From Stramentimicrobium sp964433555 (GTDB lineage: Bacteria > Atribacterota > Phoenicimicrobiia > Phoenicimicrobiales > Stramentimicrobiaceae): a stretch of 50,870 nt of DNA. The notes beneath the pieces were generated by a model. That model saw nothing but the letters and a program-made list of their open reading frames with translations. It searched no databases and was not told the DNA's origin. A program made the translations under genes and the position numbers. Below are positions 1 to 8,216 of this stretch, in pieces; position 1 is the first letter of the stretch; each line of letters begins with the position of its first letter. The stretch spans positions 1 to 50,870 of the forward strand of contig CAYSRG010000017.1 in assembly GCA_964433555.1 (NCBI GenBank), written 5' to 3'.

Positions 1-286
1 GATAACCAGGGTGAATATCCCAGACCCTCATAATCATCACCAATTTTAAAATAATATAGTTATATTGTTTATAATAAAAAATTTAATCATCATAAACAAT
101 TTATTTTTCTCTATATCATTCTATCATAACCAGAATTATCTGTAATATTATATTGTTTTTACTGTCTATCCTGACTTTTTCTATTATTCTGATTGGCAGA
201 ACATGATAAAATAATAATAGCTTTTAACGGTAAAAGTAATTAATAATGATAATTCTTATGTTATTTTTTTCTGGAAGTGGATATTT

Positions 287-1480
287 ATGGAAAACAGATT
301 AGCAAGAAAAACATTTTTGGTAATTACTATATTTTCAATTATTCTTTTCCTTATCCTGCAGGGAACAGTAAGTGGCAATCAGCTAACTCCTGACTTTCCT
401 ATTGTAGGAGACCCACCGCAAAAGGTTAGTGATCGCTTTATTCCTGAACCGGAGGGGTATATTATCGAAATTTGGGTAGAAAACCTGCGTATTCCCTGGG
501 AATTGGTCTTTTTATCTGAAAAGAAGGCTCTTGTTACCGAAAGAGCTGGCTTGGTTCGGCTAATTGAGAATGGCATATTGCAGGAAAACCCTTATAAAGT
601 TATTGCAGAGGTTGAGCATATTGGTGAAGGTGGATTAATGGGCTTAGCCAAACATCCGGATTATCCTGACCAGAAATACCTTTATGTCATGTATACCTAT
701 CGGGAAAATAATGCTATATTTAACCGAGTTGCGCGTTATTATGATACTGGTAGGTCTATGGAATTTGACCGTTTCATCATAAATAACATTCCTGGTTCCC
801 GGGTGCACAATGGAGGACGAATGGCCTTTGGTCCTGACGGAATGTTATATATCTGTACCGGTGATACCTGGCAGGCAGAGATAGCACAGGATATCAATCA
901 TCTGGGAGGAAAGATTCTTCGCCTTACTCCTGACGGTGATATCCCTTTGGATAATCCTTTTCCTAACTCACCGGTCTATTCTCTGGGTCACCGAAATCCT
1001 CAGGGACTGGCCTGGCATCCCGAAACCGATACTCTTTTTTCCTCCGAACACGGTCCTTCCGGTGAATTTGGTTTATATAACAAGGATATCATTAATGTGA
1101 TTGAAAAAGGCGGCAACTATGGTTGGCCATTAGTTTTGGGTGATGCTAATATAGATCAATATATAGATCCCATTATCATGTGGACACAGGCAACTCCGCC
1201 CTCTGGTATGTCTTTCTGGAATGGTCACTTATTTGTGGCTACCCTGGGCAGTCAAACACTGATAAGAATTGGATTAGCGCTGTCTGGTGATTTATACGAA
1301 GTAAAATACATTGACCGGCTATTAGCTCTTGACTGGTCAAGTGGCACTTATGGTCGCCTGCGTGATGTAGTGGTGGGACCGGATAATGCTCTATATGTAT
1401 TAACCAACAATCACGATGGAAGAGGCAGACCTCAGGAAGGTGACGACAAAATTCTGCGCCTAATCCTAAAACTAAGATAA
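287..1480 (+). CDS. Secreted PQQ-type aldose (glucose/sorbosone) dehydrogenase
   Basis: Family role: soluble six-bladed beta-propeller dehydrogenases of the glucose/sorbosone (YliI-like) family oxidise aldoses outside the cytoplasm with PQQ as cofactor. Seen: 397 residues, the usual family length; N-terminal Lys/Arg followed by a hydrophobic stretch (about residues 10-28) that reads as a signal peptide or anchor; the blade motifs GGLMGLAKHPDYPD (about 115), RVHNGGRMAFGPDG (about 172), GHRNPQGLAWHP (about 236) and SSEHGPSGEFG (about 253), which carry the conserved His and Arg residues of the active site. The ATG follows a GGAAGTGG ribosome site. It stands alone, 46 bp before the next gene. PQQ synthesis genes are not in the window, so use of PQQ is inferred from family only. 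Confidence 0.85.
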   Translation: MENRLARKTFLVITIFSIILFLILQGTVSGNQLTPDFPIVGDPPQKVSDRFIPEPEGYIIEIWVENLRIPWELVFLSEKKALVTERAGLVRLIENGILQENPYKVIAEVEHIGEGGLMGLAKHPDYPDQKYLYVMYTYRENNAIFNRVARYYDTGRSMEFDRFIINNIPGSRVHNGGRMAFGPDGMLYICTGDTWQAEIAQDINHLGGKILRLTPDGDIPLDNPFPNSPVYSLGHRNPQGLAWHPETDTLFSSEHGPSGEFGLYNKDIINVIEKGGNYGWPLVLGDANIDQYIDPIIMWTQATPPSGMSFWNGHLFVATLGSQTLIRIGLALSGDLYEVKYIDRLLALDWSSGTYGRLRDVVVGPDNALYVLTNNHDGRGRPQEGDDKILRLILKLR

Positions 1481-1526
1481 AATTATTAAATTACTTAGTA
1501 AGAGGAACGTTTTAAAAAAATAGACC

Positions 1527-2261
1527 ATGATTATCATCAAGGAAATAAAATCAAAGACTATTCTATCTAAATCAAAAATCTATCCCTATGCAATCAATCC
1601 CTACTTGGGTTGCCAGCATGGTTGTATCTATTGTTATGCTCGTTTTATGAAAAAATATTCCGGTCATTCTGAACCCTGGGGAAAATTTGTGGATGTAAAG
1701 ACGAATGCGCCGGAATTACTGAGTAAGGAAATTGCCAGAAAAAAACTGAAAGAGGTCTGGATAAGTGGAGTATGTGATCCCTATCAACCCTTAGAAGAAA
1801 AATATAAAATTACCCGTCAGTGTCTCGTTATACTGGCAGAAGAATGCTGGCCAGTTGTAATTCAAACTAAATCTCCTCTGGTTTTAAGGGATATTGATAT
1901 TTTTAAAAAGGGAGGGAACTTTCAGGTAGGCTTCAGCATTGCCACTGCAGATGATACAATCAGAAAACTATTCGAACCGAATGCCCCTGAAATAAAAGAG
2001 AGAATTGCTACCCTTGCTGAATTGCATAGAGCAGGTATAAAAACTTATGCCATGATTGCCCCCATCCTCCCGGGAGTTGAAGATCTTGGAGCAATCCTGG
2101 GGGGCAAAGTTGATTATGTAATTATTGATAAAATGAATTATAATTATGCTGATTGGATTTACCGGAAATACGGTCTGGAAGACAAAAAGACTAAGGAATT
2201 TTTTGAAAAGGCGGAAAAGGCACTTTCCCAATCATTTAAAAAAGCTGGTATTTCCTGTTAG
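1527..2261 (+). CDS. SplB-like radical SAM protein
   Basis: Radical SAM enzyme of the group related to spore photoproduct lyase (often called DNA repair photolyase-like). Seen: the cluster-binding motif C29-x3-C33-x2-C36 in NPYLGCQHGCIYCYARF; the following VWISGVCDPYQPLEEKY and FSIATADD segments typical of this subgroup; a TIM-barrel sized protein of 244 residues, a little shorter than the usual 270-300. The substrate is unknown; many members are not photolyases, so a DNA-repair role should not be assumed. It follows the sugar dehydrogenase by 46 bp on the same strand but has no obvious functional link to it. No clear Shine-Dalgarno sequence precedes the ATG. Confidence 0.8.
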   Translation: MIIIKEIKSKTILSKSKIYPYAINPYLGCQHGCIYCYARFMKKYSGHSEPWGKFVDVKTNAPELLSKEIARKKLKEVWISGVCDPYQPLEEKYKITRQCLVILAEECWPVVIQTKSPLVLRDIDIFKKGGNFQVGFSIATADDTIRKLFEPNAPEIKERIATLAELHRAGIKTYAMIAPILPGVEDLGAILGGKVDYVIIDKMNYNYADWIYRKYGLEDKKTKEFFEKAEKALSQSFKKAGISC

Positions 2262-2566
2262 TACGGTATCAGGATTTCTAAAAAATTCTGACACTAAAAA
2301 ACATCCTTTTTAGCTTAGGAAATATACATACTAAATTAAATATTAAGATAAGCATATAATATCTATAATTTTCATACCTTAGTTAAAAATTAGGTTTATT
2401 ATATAATAGATAATAAAGAAAGATATTCAAGTGAATATTAAATATTGAATTTGATATTACTTAGAGGACATTGACTACCCAAGCTTATGATTCCTCGGGA
2501 TCCTAAAAACATAAAATATAACTAAATTTTTACAGCATAACTCTTAAAGGGGAATACCGGTATGAG

Positions 2567-2599
2567 ATTGCCACGTACTGCCTAAGCAGTGCTCGCAAT
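2567..2599. repeat. ATTGCC...GGCAAT-type imperfect hairpin
   Basis: Arms ATTGCCACGTACTGC and GCAGTGCTCGCAAT fold on each other around CTAA, with a mismatched internal loop. The sequence resembles the widespread bacterial dispersed repeats that read GAGATTGCCACG...CGCAATGAC. Only one copy was found in the window, so membership of a dispersed family is inferred. Confidence 0.5.
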
Positions 2600-2695
2600 G
2601 ACCAAATGCATTTCTATACTTAAATCAAAAAGACAGTATAGAACATACAACTTTAAGCGTAAAACGCTATGATATACGGTATACTATTTCAGGGG

Positions 2696-2722
2696 TTCTC
2701 AAGGGGAAGGATTCCCCTAGAA
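2696..2722. repeat. Hairpin repeat, copy 1 (AGGGGAAGGATTCCCCT core)
   Basis: AGGGGAA (2702-2708) and TTCCCCT (2712-2718) form a 7-bp stem around GGA, flanked by TTCT and AGAA that extend the pairing outward. The core matches, in reverse complement, the hairpin at 41212-41230 at 17 of 18 bases, and both have an ATATACG-like palindrome about 25-35 bases to one side. The two are probably copies of one dispersed element. Confidence 0.55.
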
Positions 2723-2849
2723 TATTCCTGTAATTGTCTTGTGTTAATTTAAGGTAAATGTTAGTATAAAATTATCCTAATACTATTTTTAAAAAAGAAC
2801 CCAATAATTTTTTAGTTATGATTAACCGCTAAGATGGAGGGTTACCTTG

Positions 2850-4145
2850 GTGAAAAGATATTTTATTATAGTGGTAACTATAATACTTTTAGTTACCTCA
2901 TTATTTCTACAGGTACAATCTGCATCAGTTTATGTAATACCAGCCCAGGGGCAAATCGAACCAGGATGGCTGCTTTTTTTAGAACGTTCTGTAAAGGAAG
3001 CACAAGAGTCCGGGGCGCAGGCAATTATTCTGGAAATGGACACCCCAGGGGGTTTTATTGACACCGCCCGAGAAGCCAAAAAAATCCTCGATGAACTTAC
3101 CATACCGGTTTATGGTTTTATTAATACCGATGCCCTTTCCGCCGGAGCTTACCTGGCTTTGGCCACCAATAGTTTTTTTATGACACCCGGTTCTACTATA
3201 GGAGCAGCTGAGCCGATTCTTTTAGGTGGTGGACAGGTAGATGAGAAGATGCTTTCTTTCTGGGAAGCAGAAATGAGAAGTACTGCAGAAAAACAGGGGA
3301 AGAATCCCCTTATAGCAGCAGCAATGGTGCGCAGACAGTTGGCTATCGAAGGTCTGGTAGAAGAAGGAGAGCTATTAACTCTTACCACCCTGGATGCTGA
3401 AAAGCTATCTTTCAGTGATGGTACAGTTAATTCTATAACAGAGATACTGGACAGGGTTGGTCTATCAGGTAGTGCGCTCATTTACAGTTCGGCTACTTTT
3501 TGGGAAAAATTAAGCGGATGGTTAATAAATCCAATCGTAGCAACTATCCTATTAATGATGGGCTTTTTCTTCCTGGTAGTAGAAATAATGACTGCCGGTT
3601 TTGGCATCGGGGGATTTTTAAGTTTGTTTGCCTTTGGCCTTTATTTTGGAGGGCATTTTTTAACTGGAGTCAGCGGATGGCCAGCTATCTTTCTCTTTGT
3701 TTTCGGCATTATCTTTCTATTGGTAGAGGCATTTCTACCGGGTTTTGGTATCTTTGGTATAAGCGGATTGGTAGCGGTAATCATTGCCATAGTACTGGCA
3801 GCAGCTTCAACTGCTTCAGGTATATATATGCTCTTAATTTCTCTTTTTATTGCCGGCATTGCCAGTTTTTTAGCCTATAAATATTTTCAGAGGAAGGGGA
3901 CTCTGAAGAGTTTCATATTATCAGTATCAGCTACCCGCGAAGCAGGTTATAGTTCATCGGCAGATTACAGCTATCTGCTGGGAAAAGAAGGTAAAACTGT
4001 TACTCCTTTACGCCCCTCGGGAACGGTGGAAATAGAAGGGAAGAGATATGATACAGTCAGTGAAACTGGCTATTTAGACTCTAGTGAAATGGTTGAAGTC
4101 ATTAAAGTAGAAGGATACAGGATTGTGGTTCGTAAAATAAATTAG
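2850..4145 (+). CDS. nfeD: NfeD-type membrane-bound serine protease
   Basis: Family role: NfeD proteins are ClpP-fold Ser-Lys proteases fused to a membrane domain and a C-terminal OB fold, and they work with flotillin/stomatin proteins. Seen: signal-anchor (about 5-25); ClpP-like domain with DTPGGFIDTA and the serine of TDALSAGAY (about residue 97); a candidate catalytic Lys about 36 residues later; four to five membrane helices (about 225-345); a soluble C-terminal domain ending in SEMVEVIKVEG. Start: GTG at 2850 sits 8 bases after GGAGGG, a better spacing than the adjacent in-frame TTG at 2847. The flotillin gene follows by 41 bp, the arrangement also seen in Bacillus (yqeZ-yqfA). Confidence 0.9.
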   Translation: MKRYFIIVVTIILLVTSLFLQVQSASVYVIPAQGQIEPGWLLFLERSVKEAQESGAQAIILEMDTPGGFIDTAREAKKILDELTIPVYGFINTDALSAGAYLALATNSFFMTPGSTIGAAEPILLGGGQVDEKMLSFWEAEMRSTAEKQGKNPLIAAAMVRRQLAIEGLVEEGELLTLTTLDAEKLSFSDGTVNSITEILDRVGLSGSALIYSSATFWEKLSGWLINPIVATILLMMGFFFLVVEIMTAGFGIGGFLSLFAFGLYFGGHFLTGVSGWPAIFLFVFGIIFLLVEAFLPGFGIFGISGLVAVIIAIVLAAASTASGIYMLLISLFIAGIASFLAYKYFQRKGTLKSFILSVSATREAGYSSSADYSYLLGKEGKTVTPLRPSGTVEIEGKRYDTVSETGYLDSSEMVEVIKVEGYRIVVRKIN

Positions 4146-4186
4146 GTAAATAAAGATAAATCAAATGGAAGAAAGGGGAATTAATT

Positions 4187-5191
4187 ATGGTAAATATAGG
4201 AAGTATTTTACCGTTTTTGGTTATGGTTTTTCTTATTATTATTGCTTTTTCTGTAATATTCAGCTTTATCCCTTTAAGGTTATGGATTGCTGCTTTAGCA
4301 GCTGGAGTCAGGGTAGGACTTATGAATCTCATCGGGATGAGATTACGCAGGGTTATTCCCTCAAAGGTGGTAGAACCTTTAATTAAAGCAACTAAAGCTG
4401 GTCTGGATTTGAATGTTAACAAACTGGAAGGTCATTATCTGGCTGGAGGCAATGTGGATAATGTAGTAAATGCCCTCATTGCTGCTCAGAGAGCAAATAT
4501 TGAACTGGGGTTTGAAAGAGCTGCCGCTATTGATCTGGCTGGCCGGGATGTCTTAAAAGCTGTTCAAATGAGTGTTAATCCCAAGGTAATCGAAACTCCT
4601 ATTGTTGCCGCTGTCGCCAGTGACGGTATTGAAGTAAAAGCCAAGGCTAGGGTAACGGTAAGAGCTAATATTGAACGTTTAGTAGGAGGAGCCGGGGAGG
4701 AGACCATTATTGCCCGTGTCGGAGAGGGAATCGTTACTACTATCGGATCAGCGGAAACCCATAAAAAAGTCTTAGAAAATCCTGATGACATATCTCGTAC
4801 TATTCTGAAAAAAGGATTGGATTCTGGAACTGCTTTTGAAATTTTGTCTATTGATATTGCCGATGTAGATGTAGGGAAAAATATTGGTGCACGACTACAG
4901 ACCGATCAAGCTGAAGCTGATAAACGCATTGCCCAAGCAAAAGCTGAAGAGAGAAGAGCTATGGCGGTAGCCAGAGAACAGGAAATGAAAGCTGCCGTGC
5001 AAGAAATGAGGGCAAAGGTAGTAGAAGCTGAGGCAGAGGTACCAAAAGCTTTAGCCCAAGCACTGCGAGAAGGCAAGCTTGGTGTAATGGATTATTATAA
5101 TATGCAAAATATTCAGTCAGATACCCAGATGAGAGGTACCATATCCAAGATGAGTTCTGATACTGAAAAGAAGAATGATGCCAGTAAATAA
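4187..5191 (+). CDS. floA: Flotillin-like protein FloA
   Basis: Membrane scaffold of the SPFH family that organises functional membrane microdomains. Seen: 334 residues, almost the same as Bacillus FloA; one N-terminal hydrophobic hairpin or anchor (about 6-50); the SPFH core with VSPKVIETP-like and ARVTVRANIERLVGGAGE motifs (about 125-170); then a long Glu/Ala-rich coiled coil (about 225-290) with repeated QAEADKRIAQAKAEERRA-type heptads used for oligomerisation. The ATG has an AAGGGG site 8 bases upstream. It lies between nfeD and an acidic anchored protein, all on the same strand with 41- and 54-bp gaps, so the three are probably one transcript. Confidence 0.95.
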   Translation: MVNIGSILPFLVMVFLIIIAFSVIFSFIPLRLWIAALAAGVRVGLMNLIGMRLRRVIPSKVVEPLIKATKAGLDLNVNKLEGHYLAGGNVDNVVNALIAAQRANIELGFERAAAIDLAGRDVLKAVQMSVNPKVIETPIVAAVASDGIEVKAKARVTVRANIERLVGGAGEETIIARVGEGIVTTIGSAETHKKVLENPDDISRTILKKGLDSGTAFEILSIDIADVDVGKNIGARLQTDQAEADKRIAQAKAEERRAMAVAREQEMKAAVQEMRAKVVEAEAEVPKALAQALREGKLGVMDYYNMQNIQSDTQMRGTISKMSSDTEKKNDASK

Positions 5192-5245
5192 AAGTCATAA
5201 ATAGTGCTATTAAATAATCCTTATAGAGAATAGAGAGGGAATGAG

Positions 5246-5767
5246 ATGGAATTTTTAATCTTTGTTTTTATCCTGATATCAATAGTTTCTTCCTTAACCA
5301 GGCAAGCAAAAAAGAATAGTAAAAAAGAAACCTTCTTTGATCCCTGGTCCTTTGAAGAAGATTTACCAGAAGACCAGCTGAAGAAAGCTCAAGAAAGAAT
5401 GGAAGCGGAAACAGTAAGAAGAGATATTGTGATAGAAGATGGGGAATTGGAAATTGAAGAGGCAGAAGAACAAGAGCCAAAAGCAGAAGATGTTCCTCAA
5501 CAGGAAGAAACAAAAGAATTTATTTTCTCTTCAGATCAAGAAGTAGAAGAACAAACGGAATCTTTCTTTTTATCGAAGGAATCCAAAGAAAAAGAAGACG
5601 CTTTAAAGATAGATACAGCTTCTATTAATCTGGAAAAAGAGCTGAATAGTTTCTTAATGGGTCGTAAGCTACCATTAGCAATTATAGTTTCAGAAATTTT
5701 AGGTCTCCCGAGAGCTCTTAAATCTGCCAGAAATGGATTGCCTTACAGGAAGGTAGAGAGGGGCTAG
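5246..5767 (+). CDS. Acidic membrane-anchored protein, third gene of the nfeD-floA operon
   Basis: I do not recognise a family. Seen: an N-terminal hydrophobic segment (about 2-17) followed by RQAKKNSKK, so it is probably a membrane anchor with the rest in the cytoplasm; a middle portion (about 35-130) extremely rich in Glu, Asp, Lys and Gln that should be disordered or coiled; and a more ordered C-terminal piece (LPLAIIVSEILGLPRALK, about 142-160). The last piece looks like a short conserved tail seen in small proteins of Firmicutes flotillin operons, but that is a weak impression. RBS GAGAGGGAATGAG precedes the ATG. Its stop lies only 3 bp from the stop of the convergent ROK gene, with no terminator between them. 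Confidence 0.75.
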   Translation: MEFLIFVFILISIVSSLTRQAKKNSKKETFFDPWSFEEDLPEDQLKKAQERMEAETVRRDIVIEDGELEIEEAEEQEPKAEDVPQQEETKEFIFSSDQEVEEQTESFFLSKESKEKEDALKIDTASINLEKELNSFLMGRKLPLAIIVSEILGLPRALKSARNGLPYRKVERG

Positions 5768-5770
5768 AGG

Positions 5771-6952
5771 CTAAATAAATCTTATTCGCTCATTGATAAT
5801 CAATTCAGCCATACCATAAACTGCCGCCAAGCTACCCAGCTTACTGAATCTTATTGTGGTCTTTTTATAATTAATAGTAAGGGCATTTTCTTTTAGTTTT
5901 TTAATTATTTCATCATAGATAAAATCTTTTATCTCGACAATCCCTCCACCAATAACCAGTAACTCTGGACTGAGTCCATTAATAATATTGACCAGGCCTA
6001 TTCCTATGTTTTTCCCGGTTTCAGCAAAGATGGCTCTTATTTTTAAATCGCCATTCTTACCATGTTGATATATCTCTCTCTTGGTCTTGGTTAGCTGGCT
6101 ATTTCTGCCTGATAATTTTAAATAACTATTAACAATATAAGTTTCCGAGGCAAATGTTTCCCAGCATCCCCGGTTTCCACAGTGACAGAGTGGACCATTG
6201 GTATCAATAGTGATATGTCCAAACTCTCCAGCATTTCCACTAGCTCCCCGATAGAGCTTGCCATTTAAAAATATACCACAACCAATTCCTTCATTAATCG
6301 AAACAAAAACCATATTGTTAATATCAGGATAGAAGGATGCTCTCTCTCCAATAGCTGCAGCTTTTGCCTCATTATTTAAGATAATGGGAAGGCTGTATCT
6401 GTCCTTAAAAACTCGAACAATGGGAACAGCTTTCCATCCCAGATTTGGCGCAAATTCAAGCATACCCTTTCCTTTATCAATCAAACCGGGCACTGCTACC
6501 CCTATACCCAGGAGATCATCAAAGCTAATATGATGCTTTCCAATCATCCTGTCTATTTCAGAAAACAGTTTGGTTAAGGTTACCAGGTAATTATCCTTTG
6601 ATTCTATAGGAATGGTGCTTTTAGAAATCATCTTCATATCCAGGTTAAACAAAACTGTCTTGATTTGATTAACTTCTATCTCTATGCTCAGGATATAAGC
6701 CTTATTAGAATTAATGATTAACTGTACCGGTTTTCTGCCGCCGGAAGAGACTCCTTTATTTGTTTCAATTACATAACCCTTTTCTATGAGAGTTCTGACA
6801 TGATTGGAAACTGTACCCGGACTATAGCCGGTAATTTTAGCCAGTTCCACTCTGGAGATGGGTCCTTTTGTCTGGATAGTTTTGAATATGCTGCTAAGAT
6901 TCCATTTCTTTATTGTTATTGAATTTCCCAGGTTGGTTTTGCTTTTGTTCAT
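5771..6952 (-). CDS. ROK-family transcriptional regulator (XylR/NagC type)
   Basis: Sugar-responsive repressor. Seen: N-terminal winged helix (about 20-75; VELAKITGYSPGTVSNHV), then a ROK sugar-kinase-like domain with GIGVAVPGLID, the glycan-site motif ASGNAGEFGH and the zinc motif CHCGNRGCWE (about 258-267). The length of 393 fits XylR/NagC regulators and not ROK kinases, which lack the helix-turn-helix. It is the last gene of a minus-strand series, 55 bp after xylH, so it most likely senses a pentose or its glycoside and controls the xylFGH-GH3 locus. The target operator is not proven; see the palindrome at 16883. Sure of family; ligand is inferred from neighbours. Confidence 0.88.
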   Translation of the reverse strand: MNKSKTNLGNSITIKKWNLSSIFKTIQTKGPISRVELAKITGYSPGTVSNHVRTLIEKGYVIETNKGVSSGGRKPVQLIINSNKAYILSIEIEVNQIKTVLFNLDMKMISKSTIPIESKDNYLVTLTKLFSEIDRMIGKHHISFDDLLGIGVAVPGLIDKGKGMLEFAPNLGWKAVPIVRVFKDRYSLPIILNNEAKAAAIGERASFYPDINNMVFVSINEGIGCGIFLNGKLYRGASGNAGEFGHITIDTNGPLCHCGNRGCWETFASETYIVNSYLKLSGRNSQLTKTKREIYQHGKNGDLKIRAIFAETGKNIGIGLVNIINGLSPELLVIGGGIVEIKDFIYDEIIKKLKENALTINYKKTTIRFSKLGSLAAVYGMAELIINERIRFI

Positions 6953-7007
6953 AATATGAAACTATTCCTTTTCTTGAATATAATTTTTATAATATTTATT
7001 TTTTATT

Positions 7008-8216
7008 TTACACCTTATTTTTTCTTGATGTTACATCCATATAAACAGCCAGAATCAATATCAATCCCTTAATAATATACTGCCAGAAGACACTCATATT
7101 CATGACACTCATTCCATTTTCAAGACTGGTCATAATAAGAGTGCCAATTACAGCACCAAATACTGTTCCTATACCCCCCATTAAACTGGTACCACCCATA
7201 ACACAGCCACCGATTGCTGAAAGCTCGTAGTTAGTACCACCACTGGTTGTTCCTGCGGCAACATAACCGGTCAAAATAATTCCACTAACACCACATAGAA
7301 TGCCCATCATAGCATATGTTCTTAGAACAACTTTTTTTACATTTATACCAGACAGCCTTGTTGCTTCTCTATTACCACCCACAGCATAAATGTATCTACC
7401 AAATCTTGTATTGTTCATAATATAAGTTACTATTATGGCAATAGTTGCCATAATCAATACCGGAATCTGAATTCCTCTATAACTATTCATCATAAAAGTA
7501 AACACTAAAATAAATACTGAAAATATCGCTGCAAAAAATAGATCCAGACCAAGTGCTCTGATTTTTATCCCATATTGTTTCTTTTTCGCTCTATTCTGTA
7601 ATGTAGATATAAAAATAATTATAATAGCAATAATCGCAATGACTATTCCTGTATGCGTAGATAGATACCCCTGCGCCATAACACGAAGAGAATCTTCAAT
7701 GGGAATGATTGTTTTACCTTGAGTGACTCCCAAAATACCACCCTTCAGAACGAATTGTCCTCCAAGCGTTACAATAAAAGCTGGTACTCCTCCATAAGCT
7801 ATAATGTAACCCTGACCAAGTCCAATCAATAAACCAATCAAAAGACAGATAAGCACTGTAACAACTGTACTGATAATTCCTAATGATTCCATAGAAAGAG
7901 AAGGAAACAATCCTGGAAGAAGATTGGGAAAAATAATTGCCTGTAAATAGGCAGCTATAACACTTATAAAACCAGTCATGGCTCCTACCGAAAGATCAAT
8001 ATTGCCTGTTATAATGACCGGGGTCATCCCTATAGCCAGAAATGAGATAATGGTCATTTGTCTTAGAAGATTGGAAAAATTTCTTGTTGAAAGAAATACT
8101 CCACCAGTTAAAGAGCCAAAAAGCAACCAAATAATAACAAGAGCAAAAAACAACGTATATGCCCTAAAATCAATCCTGAGTTCCTTAAACTTTTGAATAT
8201 AATTTAAATCTTTCAT
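7008..8216 (-). CDS. xylH: Xylose-type ABC transporter permease
   Basis: Inner-membrane permease of the ribose/xylose (BPD_transp_2) class. Seen: 402 residues with about 10-11 hydrophobic helices; the class motif GNIDLSVGAM (about 70-80); a loop GGNREATRLSGINVKKV (about 291) that is the coupling segment to the ATPase; a long charged loop near residue 200 typical of XylH rather than RbsC. Its ATG overlaps the stop of xylG by one base (TAATG), so the two are translationally coupled. It works with XylF and XylG upstream in the same operon. Confidence 0.9.
   Translation of the reverse strand: MKDLNYIQKFKELRIDFRAYTLFFALVIIWLLFGSLTGGVFLSTRNFSNLLRQMTIISFLAIGMTPVIITGNIDLSVGAMTGFISVIAAYLQAIIFPNLLPGLFPSLSMESLGIISTVVTVLICLLIGLLIGLGQGYIIAYGGVPAFIVTLGGQFVLKGGILGVTQGKTIIPIEDSLRVMAQGYLSTHTGIVIAIIAIIIIFISTLQNRAKKKQYGIKIRALGLDLFFAAIFSVFILVFTFMMNSYRGIQIPVLIMATIAIIVTYIMNNTRFGRYIYAVGGNREATRLSGINVKKVVLRTYAMMGILCGVSGIILTGYVAAGTTSGGTNYELSAIGGCVMGGTSLMGGIGTVFGAVIGTLIMTSLENGMSVMNMSVFWQYIIKGLILILAVYMDVTSRKNKV

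Larger units (their letters stand above)
2262..2849. other. Repeat-bearing A+T-rich spacer without a gene
   Basis: No convincing coding region lies in this 588-bp stretch. It holds several inverted repeats: one of the ATTGCC...GCAAT type at 2567-2599, a 9-bp stem at 2612-2620/2635-2643, a short AGCGT/ACGCT stem at 2656-2668, and a G+C-rich hairpin at 2696-2722 with a relative near 41.2 kb. The nfeD-floA promoter must lie in its last 150 bases, but I cannot place it with confidence. Confidence 0.6.

Noticed and set aside
1..286. RNA gene or riboswitch upstream of the sugar dehydrogenase
   Set aside because: The region is A+T-rich without stable folds or known motifs.
2834..3061. Plus-strand reading of 75 codons starting at an ATG before nfeD
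   Set aside because: It overlaps nfeD in another frame and has no protein-like pattern; nfeD has the ribosome site and full domain set.
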